Shown: one piece after another, positions 9,481 through 17,896 of the stretch
Layout: every line of letters begins with the position of its first letter
Position numbering within the stretch: the first letter of the stretch is position 1
NCBI GenBank assembly: GCA_000447185.1
Contig: KE647248.1
Coordinates: 1-17,896 of the forward strand
Length of the DNA stretch: 17,896 nucleotides
Direction of reading: 5' to 3'
DNA from: Vairimorpha apis BRL 01
Taxonomy: Eukaryota > Microsporidia > Nosematidae
The notes under the pieces: generated by a model
Seen by the model: only the letters and a program-made list of their open reading frames with translations
Databases searched by the model: none
Told to the model about the DNA's origin: nothing
Position numbers and translations under genes: made by a program

Positions 9481-10309
9481 CATCATTTCAAAATTGCATG
9501 TACGCATCAAAGTACATATTCTTATCTTATATACCAAATAATTATTTTTATTTATTTTATTTTAAATATGTTTAAATTTATTAAGTAAACCATTAGTACA
9601 TTATTCTTTAATAACGTAAGTCGTATTTCGACGGATATTAATACTGTTCCGTTGATAGAGAGCAGTACGTAAAACGAGTACTAATACCCATACAGCTTTT
9701 AATGTGTTAATATAATTTTAATTTAACATAATATATAAAAGAAATTTAATTATTTTTATTTTTTAAAGTATAGTAATACTATTAATAATTTTAATTTAGA
9801 AATTATCATTTATAATAAAAAAAATTGAAATAATTTTAATTTATTTTATTGTAATTATATTTAAACACTATCACAAATTAAAACTTGATAAAAAATATAT
9901 TAAAATTAAATTCTAATACTAGCTATTAAGTAAAAAATTCTTTTAAATATTTAATAAAAATTTTTGTCTGCAAAAACAATATTACCTAATAAATATTAAT
10001 TTTGTAAACATAAATCATATGTATTATTTATATTTTTGTTATTACTAAATATATTTTACGATCTATAAATAAAATAATAAGTTTTTAAAATGTCTTTTTA
10101 TGTAAATGATTTAAATTTAAAATATTATTTCATCAAAATATTTTCTTATAAAAATTACAAAAATTTTTAATAATTTAATATAAATATAAAACATATATAT
10201 TATAAAAATATTCCTTTAATATAATTTCTAATGTTATTTTTTATTCTGATTTATTTTTAAGATAACAAACTTAATTATATACAAAATATTATTAATATAT
10301 TAAAATAAT
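9481..10309. other. Mostly AT-rich stretch with a GC-richer patch at 9608-9700
   Basis: The only notable part is 9608-9700, which has several CG dinucleotides in an otherwise CG-poor region. It contains a small hairpin (GTCG 9620-9623, CGAC 9629-9632) and a sequence at 9651-9670 that partly mirrors 9190-9212 (shared core CGTA..GCTCTCT). It may be the other end of the relic at 9184. From about 9711 to 10309 I see only A/T-rich sequence. Confidence 0.4.
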
Positions 10310-11560
10310 TAACGAAATTGAAATTTATTTTGTTTACTACCTTATAGACTGTAACATCTTGAACCTGATGACTTTAAATAGTTGAACCAATTAATCATAT
10401 ATAATTTAGTTAAGCATAAAGCCCACCTGAAACTAGGCTATAAAGAAAGATTATATCTTCCACTATCAAACAAGGTCAAAATCTCTTAAATATAGAGATT
10501 AGAGAAAAGTACATGCTTTTTCAACTCCGAGAACAGCTAGAAAAAAACGAAGAAATAATTACAAAAAGATCAGCGTTTTTTTAAAGTTCAATAAAATAAT
10601 AAGACCTTCTATCTTTAATAAAAATGTATGTATAGGTAAAATATTGTATAAACACTATTACACAGGAAATTCTTAAACTAGCACAAAAGTTACACATTTA
10701 CAGAGATATATAAAAAAAAACGTTCAAAGCTGTTTATGGTCAAAGACAGCCTTTTAGCTAGTATCAAAAACTTTTTACATGGTTGAAGAGAGGAAACATG
10801 AAGCCGTGAGACGAGGCATCCTTCTGTTATATCCAAGACAGAAATGTTTTCTGTGGAGCAACGTCAACTTGTCAACATTGTTACAAAGCTAACAGGACAA
10901 TAGATACCTTGCAACAAGATGTGAAAAAATGCTTGGCTAATCTATACAAGAAGACATAATTGAGTAGTGAGGTGTTTAAATTATATACTGATAAAAAATA
11001 ACGTTTTAAAAAAAAATGCTCAGCCACTCTGTGTAAGATGTCATAAAAAATGATCTTGCAGAGATAAAAATGGATACAAGACTTAAGATAGACATAAAGT
11101 TCGTAAATAACAGACCAGATATATTTATTTTTTACACTATGAAGCGCGAAATAATACTTATTGAGGTCGGCATTACAAGCCAAGATAATCTGCAACAAGT
11201 TGAGATGGAAAAGATGAAGAAATATGAATTATTAAGTAACGAGTTTAAGATATTGTATTAATCTAATAAAACTAAAATTTTATCATATATTATGACATTA
11301 AATGTGTGATGACTAAATACTACAAGAAGTATTTACAGCAACTAAATGTCAGCCCAAATATAAAGGTTTACATGCAATCTAAGGTATAAATAAAACTCAA
11401 GAAATGTATCTTTTGACCATTGTAGGAGTATTGACGATGGTCTAGACAAAGAGAACATTATCATGTGTGCTATAGAGAAATTGAAAAATTTTATCCAACA
11501 AGATGTGTGACTGAATTTTGACAAGCAAATTATTACAAAGTATAATGAGCCCAGACAATA
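10310..11560 (+). mobile_element. LINE copy F (thumb, zinc knuckle, RLE, tail; broken)
   Basis: The relic starts near the end of the RT. LEPDDFK, a stop, then KHKAHLKLGYKERLYLP (10412-10462) matches copy A's MDPDQFK...KYHVHQQPACKERLYLP. Then come WLKRGNMKP, stop, DEASFC and QDRNVF, leading into a zinc-knuckle remnant (CQHC at 10870-10881, LATRCEKMLG from about 10910 after a frameshift). The RLE is the best-preserved part: an open frame at 11070-11261 shows DTRLKIDIKFVNNRPD, the catalytic Pro-Asp, then ILIEVGITSQDNL and a KKYELL helix. Next are MTL, KYYKKYLQQLNVSP, and VYMQSKV (to about 11390), matching the tail. The last recognisable part fades near 11560. Several stops and at least three frameshifts make it inactive. 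No RT catalytic core is present, so the copy is 5'-truncated. Confidence 0.87.
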
Positions 11561-11676
11561 AACTAATTATATATAAAAATAAATGTTATAATTTTTGTTT
11601 ACAGTATTTTTAATTGTTTGAAATATAATATACAGAAATAATATTAGAAATTATTAAATAATAAATTTTAATTAAA

Positions 11677-12468
11677 TTAATTATTATTAAGTTTAAATAT
11701 TAAAATTAATGATATTATCAAAATAAATAAATTAAAAAATCTATTGAATACAAAAATCATATTATATTGGATCGTGTTATTAATAAAATATTTACCAATA
11801 ATAATCAATCCATATACAAAAGAAAGAAAATAAAATGGTGTTGTGAGAAGTAAATATCTTTTAGAGGTTATATTTTGTTTTCTTATATATATATCTAATA
11901 AATGAATTATTAATTTTGTTATATTAAAGGGTTTTTGCCCTATACCGTATTCTAAAGACAAAGATACAAACATTGATAAACATTCAAATATCATAGCTAC
12001 ATATTTTAAAGTTATAATCATTTCTAATAACAAGTATTTAAAAATCAATATTGCATCAACACCTATTTTCTTATTAAATTTAAAATAAATTAAGTCTTCC
12101 ATATAATTTAATGATCTAATTAAAAAAAATATAGAAAATATTTTAAAAGAAATAAAAGCTATAACAAAGGACGTAAATTTGAAACGACATGATACAATAA
12201 TCCAAATTAATATTGAAATTAGTTTTATTATTATATTTTGATAAATAACATTTAAATTATTCTCTAGATAAAATTTTGAGAAAAAATAACAATCAATTAT
12301 TAGAAGTATTTTAGTGTTTAGCAGTAGATTGATAGTTCCAATATATATATTATGTTCAACAATGTCTGTGATTTTGTATTTACTTATTGAATGAGTTGTT
12401 AATAAATCTAAGATAAAAATGATAAATATTTGTATTCCGTAAAGTATTGCAATTAAATGTTTTTGCAT
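11677..12468 (-). CDS. Multi-pass membrane protein, 263 aa, function unknown
   Basis: This is an intact 263-codon frame starting at the ATG at 12466-12468. It is very hydrophobic, with about seven likely membrane spans at residues 5-25, 40-62, 75-95, 97-118, 139-170, 205-230 and 236-259. A more polar loop follows span 4 (LNYMEDLIYFKFNKK) and another precedes span 6 (LLDIYIRKQNITSKR). The product would sit in an endomembrane or plasma membrane. I do not recognise it with confidence. The block FVIAFISFKIFSIFFLIRSL followed by NYME is faintly reminiscent of the transmembrane part of Hrd1-type ER ubiquitin ligases, whose membrane part is of similar length. However, there is no RING domain in this frame or just downstream, so I do not assign that name. 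It lies between LINE copies F and G. Its lack of stops amid broken copies argues for selection. Confidence 0.72.
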   Translation of the reverse strand: MQKHLIAILYGIQIFIIFILDLLTTHSISKYKITDIVEHNIYIGTINLLLNTKILLIIDCYFFSKFYLENNLNVIYQNIIIKLISILIWIIVSCRFKFTSFVIAFISFKIFSIFFLIRSLNYMEDLIYFKFNKKIGVDAILIFKYLLLEMIITLKYVAMIFECLSMFVSLSLEYGIGQKPFNITKLIIHLLDIYIRKQNITSKRYLLLTTPFYFLSFVYGLIIIGKYFINNTIQYNMIFVFNRFFNLFILIISLILIFKLNNN

Positions 12469-13678
12469 GTTGTTGAAAATTTTCGATATTTATAATAAAT
12501 TGATTTTTTTGAAATGTTTTTATTTAGATTTTAATTCAATTATTTATATTTTTTTATAAATTAATTTAATAATATAAAATGAATTCAAAATATCTAAATA
12601 AATTTAAGTTAATGTACTATAAAAATGAATTTAACAATATAAAATTAAAAAATTAATAATAATATGTCAAATATTTATAATTTATTTGCTTTATTGATCA
12701 TATTTCAACATAATAAATTTACTATTGTTTTTAATATAATTTATAAAAAAACAAAAGAAATGAAATAAAATTTGTCAAATTATGAAGATTTTTTGTTTTA
12801 TAGAATGTTATTTAAAAATGTTTTTTAAGTGAATTATTTTTTGTATCAAATATATTAAATAAGTAATGTTTTTATAAATTTAAAAATATTAAATAATAGT
12901 ACATTTAATTTTTTTTAATTTTAATTAAAAATATTTTATTTGCTATATCATTATTTTTTTAAAATTATGTTTCTTAATATGAAATTTTTTCAGACAAAAA
13001 ATTATTGATTGTTTATAATCGAAATAACTAAAAATTTTCATATTTAAAATAAATCTGATTTTTTCCTTATTATTTAAATAAAAATTTTGTTTAAACAAAG
13101 ATAAAAAACTTTACAGAATTTTTATGTTTAATGGTATATTAATATTAAAAAACTAAAAAAAATCATATTGTGAACAATTAAAATCTTTTATTTGACATTT
13201 TTAATAATTCAAGATAAAGAAAAAAATCAAAACAAAATATCATATTTAAATGTTTTTTTTCTTAAATAAAAGGTCAAAATGATATTATTGATGAATAAAA
13301 AAAAATAATTTAATAATATTCTTTAACTAAGAATATAATTTATCTTGCTTTATGAAATAAAGCGAGTTAAATCTATATTACATGAAAATTTTTTTTAGAA
13401 AATTTTATATTATTATAAAATTAAGGGACTAAGTAGCATAAATTAAAATTTCAAACTATTTAAAAACATTTTATTTTTAACCAATACTAAGAAAATAAAT
13501 CAAATTTTAAATAAAATTTCAAATAAAATTTTTATATTAATAAATACATAATTAATAGTAATCATTTTTGTTTTTATTTAATTTTAAAATTTACGAAAGA
13601 ATATAATTTATTAGGTTATAATATTCATCTGATTCATTTTTGTTTAATTGACATTAATATTTTTACCATTGAGATTTA
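12469..13678. other. AT-rich stretch; right end is the 3' flank of LINE copy G
   Basis: No coding frame or family motif is seen. The part nearest 13678 should contain the 3' untranslated region of copy G, because its stop codon is at 13679-13681, but I cannot place a poly-A or tandem-repeat end in such A/T-rich DNA. A hairpin at 13344-13366 is listed separately. Confidence 0.55.
13344..13366. repeat. Hairpin flanked by inverted TTAACT / AGTTAA
   Basis: The arms CTTGCTTTAT and ATAAAGCGAG pair around a GAA loop (10-base stem with one G-T pair). Outside it, TTAACT at 13323-13328 and AGTTAA at 13365-13370 are inverted copies of each other. It is slightly GC-richer than its surroundings. It could be a tiny remnant of a TTAA-inserting element or a chance structure. 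Confidence 0.35.
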
Positions 13679-15917
13679 CTATTTGTTTCTCACCATGTTT
13701 TTCTTACTGTTTTCATTGAGGGATATTTTGTTTTCAAAGCGTTTTGGTTTCGCCTCCTCAATAATATTACCTTCATATGGTTTTTGTATTAACATTTTAT
13801 TTACTGAATCTCCTATCTTATCCTCTCCAGCTTCACTCCAATCGTGTCCTCGTCTTCGCTCTAGAGAGATAGACTATAAAGTTTTCTTTGAAACTAATGA
13901 CTATATATATGACTCGAGGTTTGGTTGGATTTCGAGCTCTTTAATGTGTCTTTTGTGGTATTTAGTCACCACATCGTCCCATGTCATCACATATGGTACT
14001 ATCCTTGTCTTACACTTATGTATTATACCAAGTTCATTTACAAGTAGGTCATATTTCCTAAGTTTTTCATTTTAGACCAATGAAAGTGATCCTGATTGGT
14101 TATTCCAACCTCTATTATAAGGATTTCCCTATTTTTTTGTCTATTACCATGATATCAGGCTTATTATGACTGATTTTAATGTCAGTAACCAATCGAGTAT
14201 AAACTCGGATCTCCGCCTGATCATTCTCCATAACTTCTTGTACTGAATGGCTTCTGATCTTATTTGTTTTTTTAAATCCATATTTTCTACATAGTAAAAG
14301 ATGTATACACCTAACCACCTCGTTATGTCGTCTCATATAGTCAAAACCTAACATACGATCACATCTGGTAGCTAGATGGTTCACTGTCTTTCTATGTGAC
14401 CTGCAATGAGTGCAAAGCCCTTCTTATACAAAAAAAATATTTTTATCCTGTAGAAAGCAATAAATTGCTTCAGATATAGCATGTTTGTTTCGGGTTATAA
14501 GCCATGTAGAAGAGTCCTTAATACTTACTAGATCATATGTTCTTGCTTTAAACAACATTTTATGATTGGTTCATTTATCAATTTTGTTGTAAAGGATAGC
14601 TTTTTGTGCTTCTACTAGTGTTTTTAGAAAGATGTCTCCACCTAGACTATACCTTACTTTGAGATATACTTTAATCAATGACATGTGGGAAGAAGTTTTC
14701 TTCATCTACTTTAAGTATAACTGCCCGCCTGATGGACTATTCCTTGAGTCGTTTAATGAAATAAACAATATTAAGAGCATAGTCTCACTTTTATGTTCAA
14801 TATTTAGTAGTCTTCTTCCCATTTCTGCTCTAGGTAGGTATAGTCGCTCCTTACATGCTGGTTGCAAGTGAACTTGGTATTTGATTAGCACTTATTAAAT
14901 GTCGTGATCGAGACTTTTAAAATCCTCGGGTTAGAGTTTTACTAATCCAATATGGTAATTAATCACAGATATTGAATGCTCTATGATGGCTCGAATCATG
15001 TTCTTGCCATTGAGCTTTGTTTTGAATAGTTTTTCAACACTTGCTAGTATCTCGTCCCTGATTTTATCGAAAGTCTCTCTCTTGATTATACTAGATTCAT
15101 CCTCGGTAATACCTAAGTATTTATATCCTTGGTGTCCTTCCAGTATCACTGCATCATTTTCACAACCTGTACAGTTAGTTGCGGATTTTTCAAAATTACA
15201 CTCAAGTCCTACAGTTATAAAGAATTTTTTAGTTTCTTCATTCATTAACTTGAGGTTGTCTTCAGATTTGGCCAGTATTTTTAAATCGTCAATAAAAAGA
15301 AGATGATTAGTTATGTAACTTTTTCCCTGCATTTTGACATCTATTTTAGGGAACACAGAGTTCAGTTTCCTGCTCAAGGGATCCATGCATAAGACAAACA
15401 ATAAAGATGATGATGAGTTTCCTGGAATATTCCTATATCATTCTTTTTCAAAGACTGTTTCCAATCCCAACTTCATTTTAATATGCCACATCTTGATTGT
15501 GGCTTCAAGAAATTCTCATACCCGTCTAGGAAGATTTAGCTTACTTATACATTCTAGTAAGTAGGCGTGGTCTAGTGTATCGTATTCTTTTTCAATATCA
15601 ATCTACATAGTTTTCAACGTATTTCCATGTTCTTTATTGACTGCTATATTGATCATAACCTGTTCTTTAGCTTCTTATACCTGTCTAACTGTACCTATCT
15701 AGTTCTCAGACAATATTCCTCTTTTTTTAACTATTAGTTGCATAACCTTGATTGCGCATTTCTTAGTCAATCTATAAAGATTAGACATACAAGTGATAGG
15801 TCTGAAGTCACTACCACGTGTCGGCATACCTTTCGAGATCAGATACGTCAAGCCTTTATAAAACCATTTCTCTAGTTGTTTTCCATTTAAGTAGACCGAC
15901 TTTACTATTTCGTACAT
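13679..15917 (-). pseudogene. RT-RLE polyprotein ORF of LINE copy G (nonsense-riddled)
   Basis: The RT begins with YLISKGMPTRGSDFRPITCM (about 15790-15850). Motif A is IDIEKEYDTLDH, with its Asp codon at 15597-15599. Motif B is altered (IPGNSSSSLLF rather than PQG-type). Motif C is intact as FIDD (15285-15296). KERLYLPRAEMG follows, then the zinc knuckle CTHC-x8-H-x4-C (about 14352-14405), DYMRRHNEVVRCIH, and the RLE with Pro-Asp in HNKPDIMVID (about 14150). From 15917 to 14115 the frame never shifts but holds 12 stops (15699, 15675, 15603, 15516, 15438, 14931, 14895, 14892, 14706, 14571, 14424, 14115). A frameshift near 14115 moves reading to ILIIEVGITNQD, then VMTW and KYHKRHIKELEIQP. After another shift comes LERRRGHDWSEAGED, ending at TAG 13679-13681. 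The protein cannot be made at full length. The family function is reverse transcription primed at an RLE nick. Confidence 0.93.
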
Positions 15918-15920
15918 AAA
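13679..15920 (-). mobile_element. LINE copy G (longest copy, R4/Dong-like non-LTR retrotransposon)
   Basis: This 2.24-kb minus-strand relic retains about the last 745 codons of the ORF: RT, linker, zinc knuckle, RLE and tail. Homology begins abruptly near 15920, inside the N-terminal part of the RT, and upstream is A/T-rich DNA. That is the 5' truncation expected when target-primed reverse transcription stops early. The domain order with an RLE downstream of the RT places it in the R2/R4/NeSL/CRE group. I favour R4/Dong because of the EIRV.TR...KPDI...EVGIT block, but the clade call is from memory of the families. It is the best reference in the window for reading the other six copies. Confidence 0.94.
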
Positions 15921-16243
15921 TATTTTAATAAATTAAATTTAAATATATTTAAAAATTATTTAAATTTCAATATTATTTAAAAGATCATTAAAAATACATT
16001 TTTAAATTTCTTAAACGACTTTAATTTAAAGCTTATAAACAAAAATTTTAAAGTTGAATTTCTATTTATTTAATTGATGCTTATAAATAAGATATTTTTT
16101 TTAAGTTATTAAAATTTTGTTTAACATAACTTTTTTATTTTAACTATTTTTATTTGTATTTTTTTACATTTAAAAATACATGTAAATAATTTATATATGT
16201 ATTTTTAAAAATAAAAATATCTGAAGTTTTTTTATAAAGATGT
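15921..16243. other. AT-rich spacer between LINE copy G and piggyBac
   Basis: Only A/T-rich sequence is seen. The change to GC-richer DNA at 16244 is abrupt and marks the piggyBac end. Confidence 0.6.
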
Positions 16244-16247
16244 TTAA

Positions 16248-16320
16248 CCGTTTGAGTGCCGACGAGCGCCATAGCGCTCGTGAAATTAGTTGCTGTTTAG
16301 CCAGCTGTAGGCGATATCGC
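16248..16320. repeat. piggyBac terminal repeat with subterminal hairpin
   Basis: Next to the TTAA, perfect inverted arms ACGAGCGC (16262-16269) and GCGCTCGT (16274-16281) surround CATA. A second palindrome, GCGATATCGC, lies at 16311-16320. Such structures are probable transposase-binding or recognition sites. No second copy of this end is visible elsewhere in the window. Confidence 0.8.
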
Positions 16321-16403
16321 TCGCACACATCATTAATTTTTAATTTGTCTTCGTGTTAAATAAAGTTCAAATTATAATTATTATACTTTTTGAATCCATA
16401 ATA

Positions 16404-17896
16404 ATGTCGGAATACGAAAATAATTCGGATGAAAATGACTGTTCTTCAAGTTGTGAAGAAAGTGATAGTGGGAGTGACATTGTGGTGCGTTCACACCGCG
16501 TAATGCAAATTTTGAGTGAAAAATGATGATGATGACGATAACAATTATTTTTCTGATACGGAGGATGTACCGGACTGCTAAAATATCGATGTGAACTTGA
16601 CCCAATTCACATGCCTACCACCAGATACGCAATACAATAACAAACCGCATGTATTTTCCGAATTACCAGGACTAAACATACCCACCAGGTGACGCAAACT
16701 ATTGATTTTTTTAATTTATTTTTTACTGATACTCTTATAAAAAATGGTTGTTGAAACAACCGTTACGCCGCACAGTTTTTGCAAAATCTTCCAAATTTGA
16801 AACCTCAATCTCGTGCAAAATTGTGGAAGCCTGTCACCATCCCAGAAATGAGAGGATTTATCGCCGTTATACTGGAAATGGGCATCACAAGGAGGCCAAC
16901 TATTTTTTCTTATTGGATGAAAGGATCAAGATGTATTCCATGGTTTGCAAAAATGTTTGCACGAAACAGATTTCAGCTGCTCTTGAAATTTTTTCATCTG
17001 GTAGATAATAAAACTTTAGCTCCACCTGGACATCCAGAATACGATCCATGTGCCAGGTTTCAAGTGTTGGTAAATCACGTTAATTTGGTTTTCCGGCAGC
17101 ATTATATACCCAACCAACAGTTGAGCATAGATGAATCTCTTGTTGGAACAAATGCTCATACTGTGATCAAACAGTATATCCCCAGCAAGAAGCATCATCA
17201 GTGGGGCGTAAAATTCTGGATGCTTTGTGACTCGTTGTCGAAATATTGTCTTGGATTCTTTTGTTACCGTGGTGCTAAATCTAAAGTTGACAAAGATGAG
17301 ATAAAAGAAAAAGGTCTGGGATTTGTTGTGGCAGAAAAAATTTTGTTAATGGGAAATTACCTAAACAAGGGATACCACCTATTCACGGATAATTTTTACA
17401 CCAGTGTAGAACTTGCACGTTCCCTTTATCAGAAAGCCACATATCTAACAGGAACCATACGTAGAAATAGGAAGCTTGTTCCAAAAGAAGCCAAAACGGT
17501 TCCAGTAAACGAACCCAAGTATTTCACCAACGATCCTGCTAATGTGTTCCTTTAGAGACAAAAAGTCAAAAAACAATCCAGTTATTTTGATTTCTACGTG
17601 CAGCGATACGCTAAATGTATCTGTCAAAAAAAAGAGAGGAAATCACGAATCTATAAAAAATAAACCATCAATGATTCACCAATATAATCAATTTATGGGC
17701 GGAGTAGACGAGAGCGACAAAATGCTATACACCTATTTGGATGAACGAAGAACTCTCAAATTTTGGAAAAAGGTTGTATTTGCTGTATTTGGAAGGATGG
17801 TATTGAATGCATATATATTGTATAGTGAGAAAAATATTGGCAAAAAATGACGAGATTGAAATTTATAACAAGTATAATTGAAGATTTAGAAGAGAA
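16404..17896 (+). pseudogene. piggyBac transposase (all catalytic Asp kept, frame-broken)
   Basis: The ATG at 16404 opens an acidic Ser/Glu/Asp-rich N-terminus (MSEYENNSDEND) typical of the family. It stops at 16524 after a frameshift. Reading resumes in the next frame (16522-16690, with a TAA at 16579 and TGA at 16690) with HVFSELPGLNIPT. It then shifts back to DFFNLFFTDTLIK (TGA at 16752) and a long open part to 17555: PEMRGFIAVILEMGI, SIDESL (first catalytic Asp, 17130-17132), YIPSKKHHQWGVKFWMLCDS and TDNFYTSVELA (second Asp, 17388-17390). Another shift near 17545-17555 leads to DKKSKNNPVILIST and FMGGVDESDKM (third and fourth Asp, 17707 and 17716). A last shift near 17840 gives KMTRLKFITSIIEDLEE to the edge. 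The DDE/D cut-and-paste chemistry residues are intact, but four shifts and three stops prevent a full protein. The C-terminal zinc ribbon is off the window. Confidence 0.93.

Larger units (their letters stand above)
16244..17896 (+). mobile_element. piggyBac-like DNA transposon (left end and transposase; continues past window)
   Basis: The element starts at a TTAA (16244-16247), the piggyBac target site, followed at once by CCGTTTGAGTGCCGACGAGCG. Terminal sequences beginning CCnTTTG...GTGCC with a nearby GC-rich palindrome are typical of animal piggyBac-like elements. The transposase reads toward the right edge. The element is clearly GC-richer than the flanking DNA, and its protein is much less decayed than most LINE copies. 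That suggests a later arrival, possibly by horizontal transfer from an animal host. The right terminal repeat and second TTAA lie outside the window. Confidence 0.94.

Noticed and set aside
9600..9700. tRNA or other structured RNA in the GC-richer patch
   Set aside because: I could not fold a cloverleaf or find a convincing B-box. Only a four-base-pair hairpin is clear.
10881..11198. 105-codon minus-strand frame
   Set aside because: It is antisense to the zinc-knuckle and RLE part of LINE copy F and has no features of its own.
11342..11524. 60-codon minus-strand frame
   Set aside because: It is antisense to the tail of LINE copy F.
13683..14075. 130-codon plus-strand hydrophobic frame that looks like a membrane protein
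   Set aside because: It is the antisense of the LINE copy G C-terminus, whose minus-strand reading contains LERRRGHDWSEAGED and ends in TAG at 13679. The hydrophobicity comes from complementing Lys/Glu-rich codons.
14632..15564. Three plus-strand frames (14632-14871, 14983-15306, 15334-15564)
   Set aside because: All are antisense to the RT of LINE copy G, which shows FIDD and motif A on the minus strand.
14115..15917. Stop-codon reassignment or programmed readthrough as the reason for in-frame stops in copy G
   Set aside because: All three stop codons occur, and the two intact genes use no in-frame stops. The copy also has later frameshifts and a damaged RT motif B. Decay is the simpler explanation.
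16381..16605. Minus-strand 74-codon frame at the piggyBac 5' end
   Set aside because: It is antisense to the acidic N-terminus of the transposase. Its Ile/His-rich composition is the complement of Asp/Asn codons.
16748..17627. Alternative frames overlapping the piggyBac transposase (16748-17008 plus, 17016-17198 minus, 17445-17627 minus)
   Set aside because: The transposase frames carry conserved SIDESL, CDS and TDNFYT motifs. The overlapping frames have none.
1..17896. CRISPR array, tandem satellite, or an LTR retrotransposon
   Set aside because: I see no regularly spaced direct repeats, no long terminal repeats and no gag, protease or integrase motifs. The A/T runs are simple sequence only.

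Overview
The window looks like a piece of an extremely AT-rich eukaryotic genome dominated by dead transposons. The best fit is a transposon-laden microsporidian (for example the Anncaliia, Tubulinosema or Hamiltosporidium type). The reasons are: intronless, Asn/Lys/Ile-rich reading frames; long featureless A+T spacers with few genes; and the co-occurrence of R4/Dong-type LINE retrotransposons with a piggyBac DNA transposon. That assignment is inference; an AT-rich protist or invertebrate cannot be excluded. I see no bacterial gene organisation, no rRNA or tRNA, and no CRISPR array.

Most recognisable sequence belongs to one LINE family whose ORF runs reverse transcriptase, CCHC zinc knuckle, PD-(D/E)xK restriction-like endonuclease (RLE), then a conserved C-terminal tail. 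I count seven copies, all dead and all biased to the 3' part of the ORF. Copy A is on minus at 1-985 and cut by the left edge. Copy B is on plus at about 1950-2130. Copy C is on plus at about 3440-4138. Copy D is on plus at about 5270-5660. Copy E is on minus at about 8590-8935. Copy F is on plus at about 10310-11560. Copy G is on minus at 13679-15920 and is the longest. B, C, D and E lie in what first looks like empty AT-rich DNA and were found only by reading all frames for the family's motifs.

At the right edge (16244 onward, plus) a piggyBac element begins at a TTAA with a GC-rich terminal sequence and subterminal hairpin. Its transposase keeps all catalytic aspartates but is broken by frameshifts and stops, and it runs off the window. 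A small GC-richer island at 9184-9710 may be a remnant of another DNA transposon.

Two intact, apparently host reading frames stand between the relics: a 369-residue protein with an N-terminal hydrophobic segment (6564-7673, plus) and a 263-residue multi-pass membrane protein (11677-12468, minus). Neither is firmly recognised. A probable decayed host gene lies at 2331-2925 (minus).

The transposon copies carry many in-frame stops. In copy G about 600 codons keep one frame while collecting 12 stops, several of which sit where the family has Gln or Trp. This suggests that C-to-T/G-to-A mutation, rather than indels, drives the decay.
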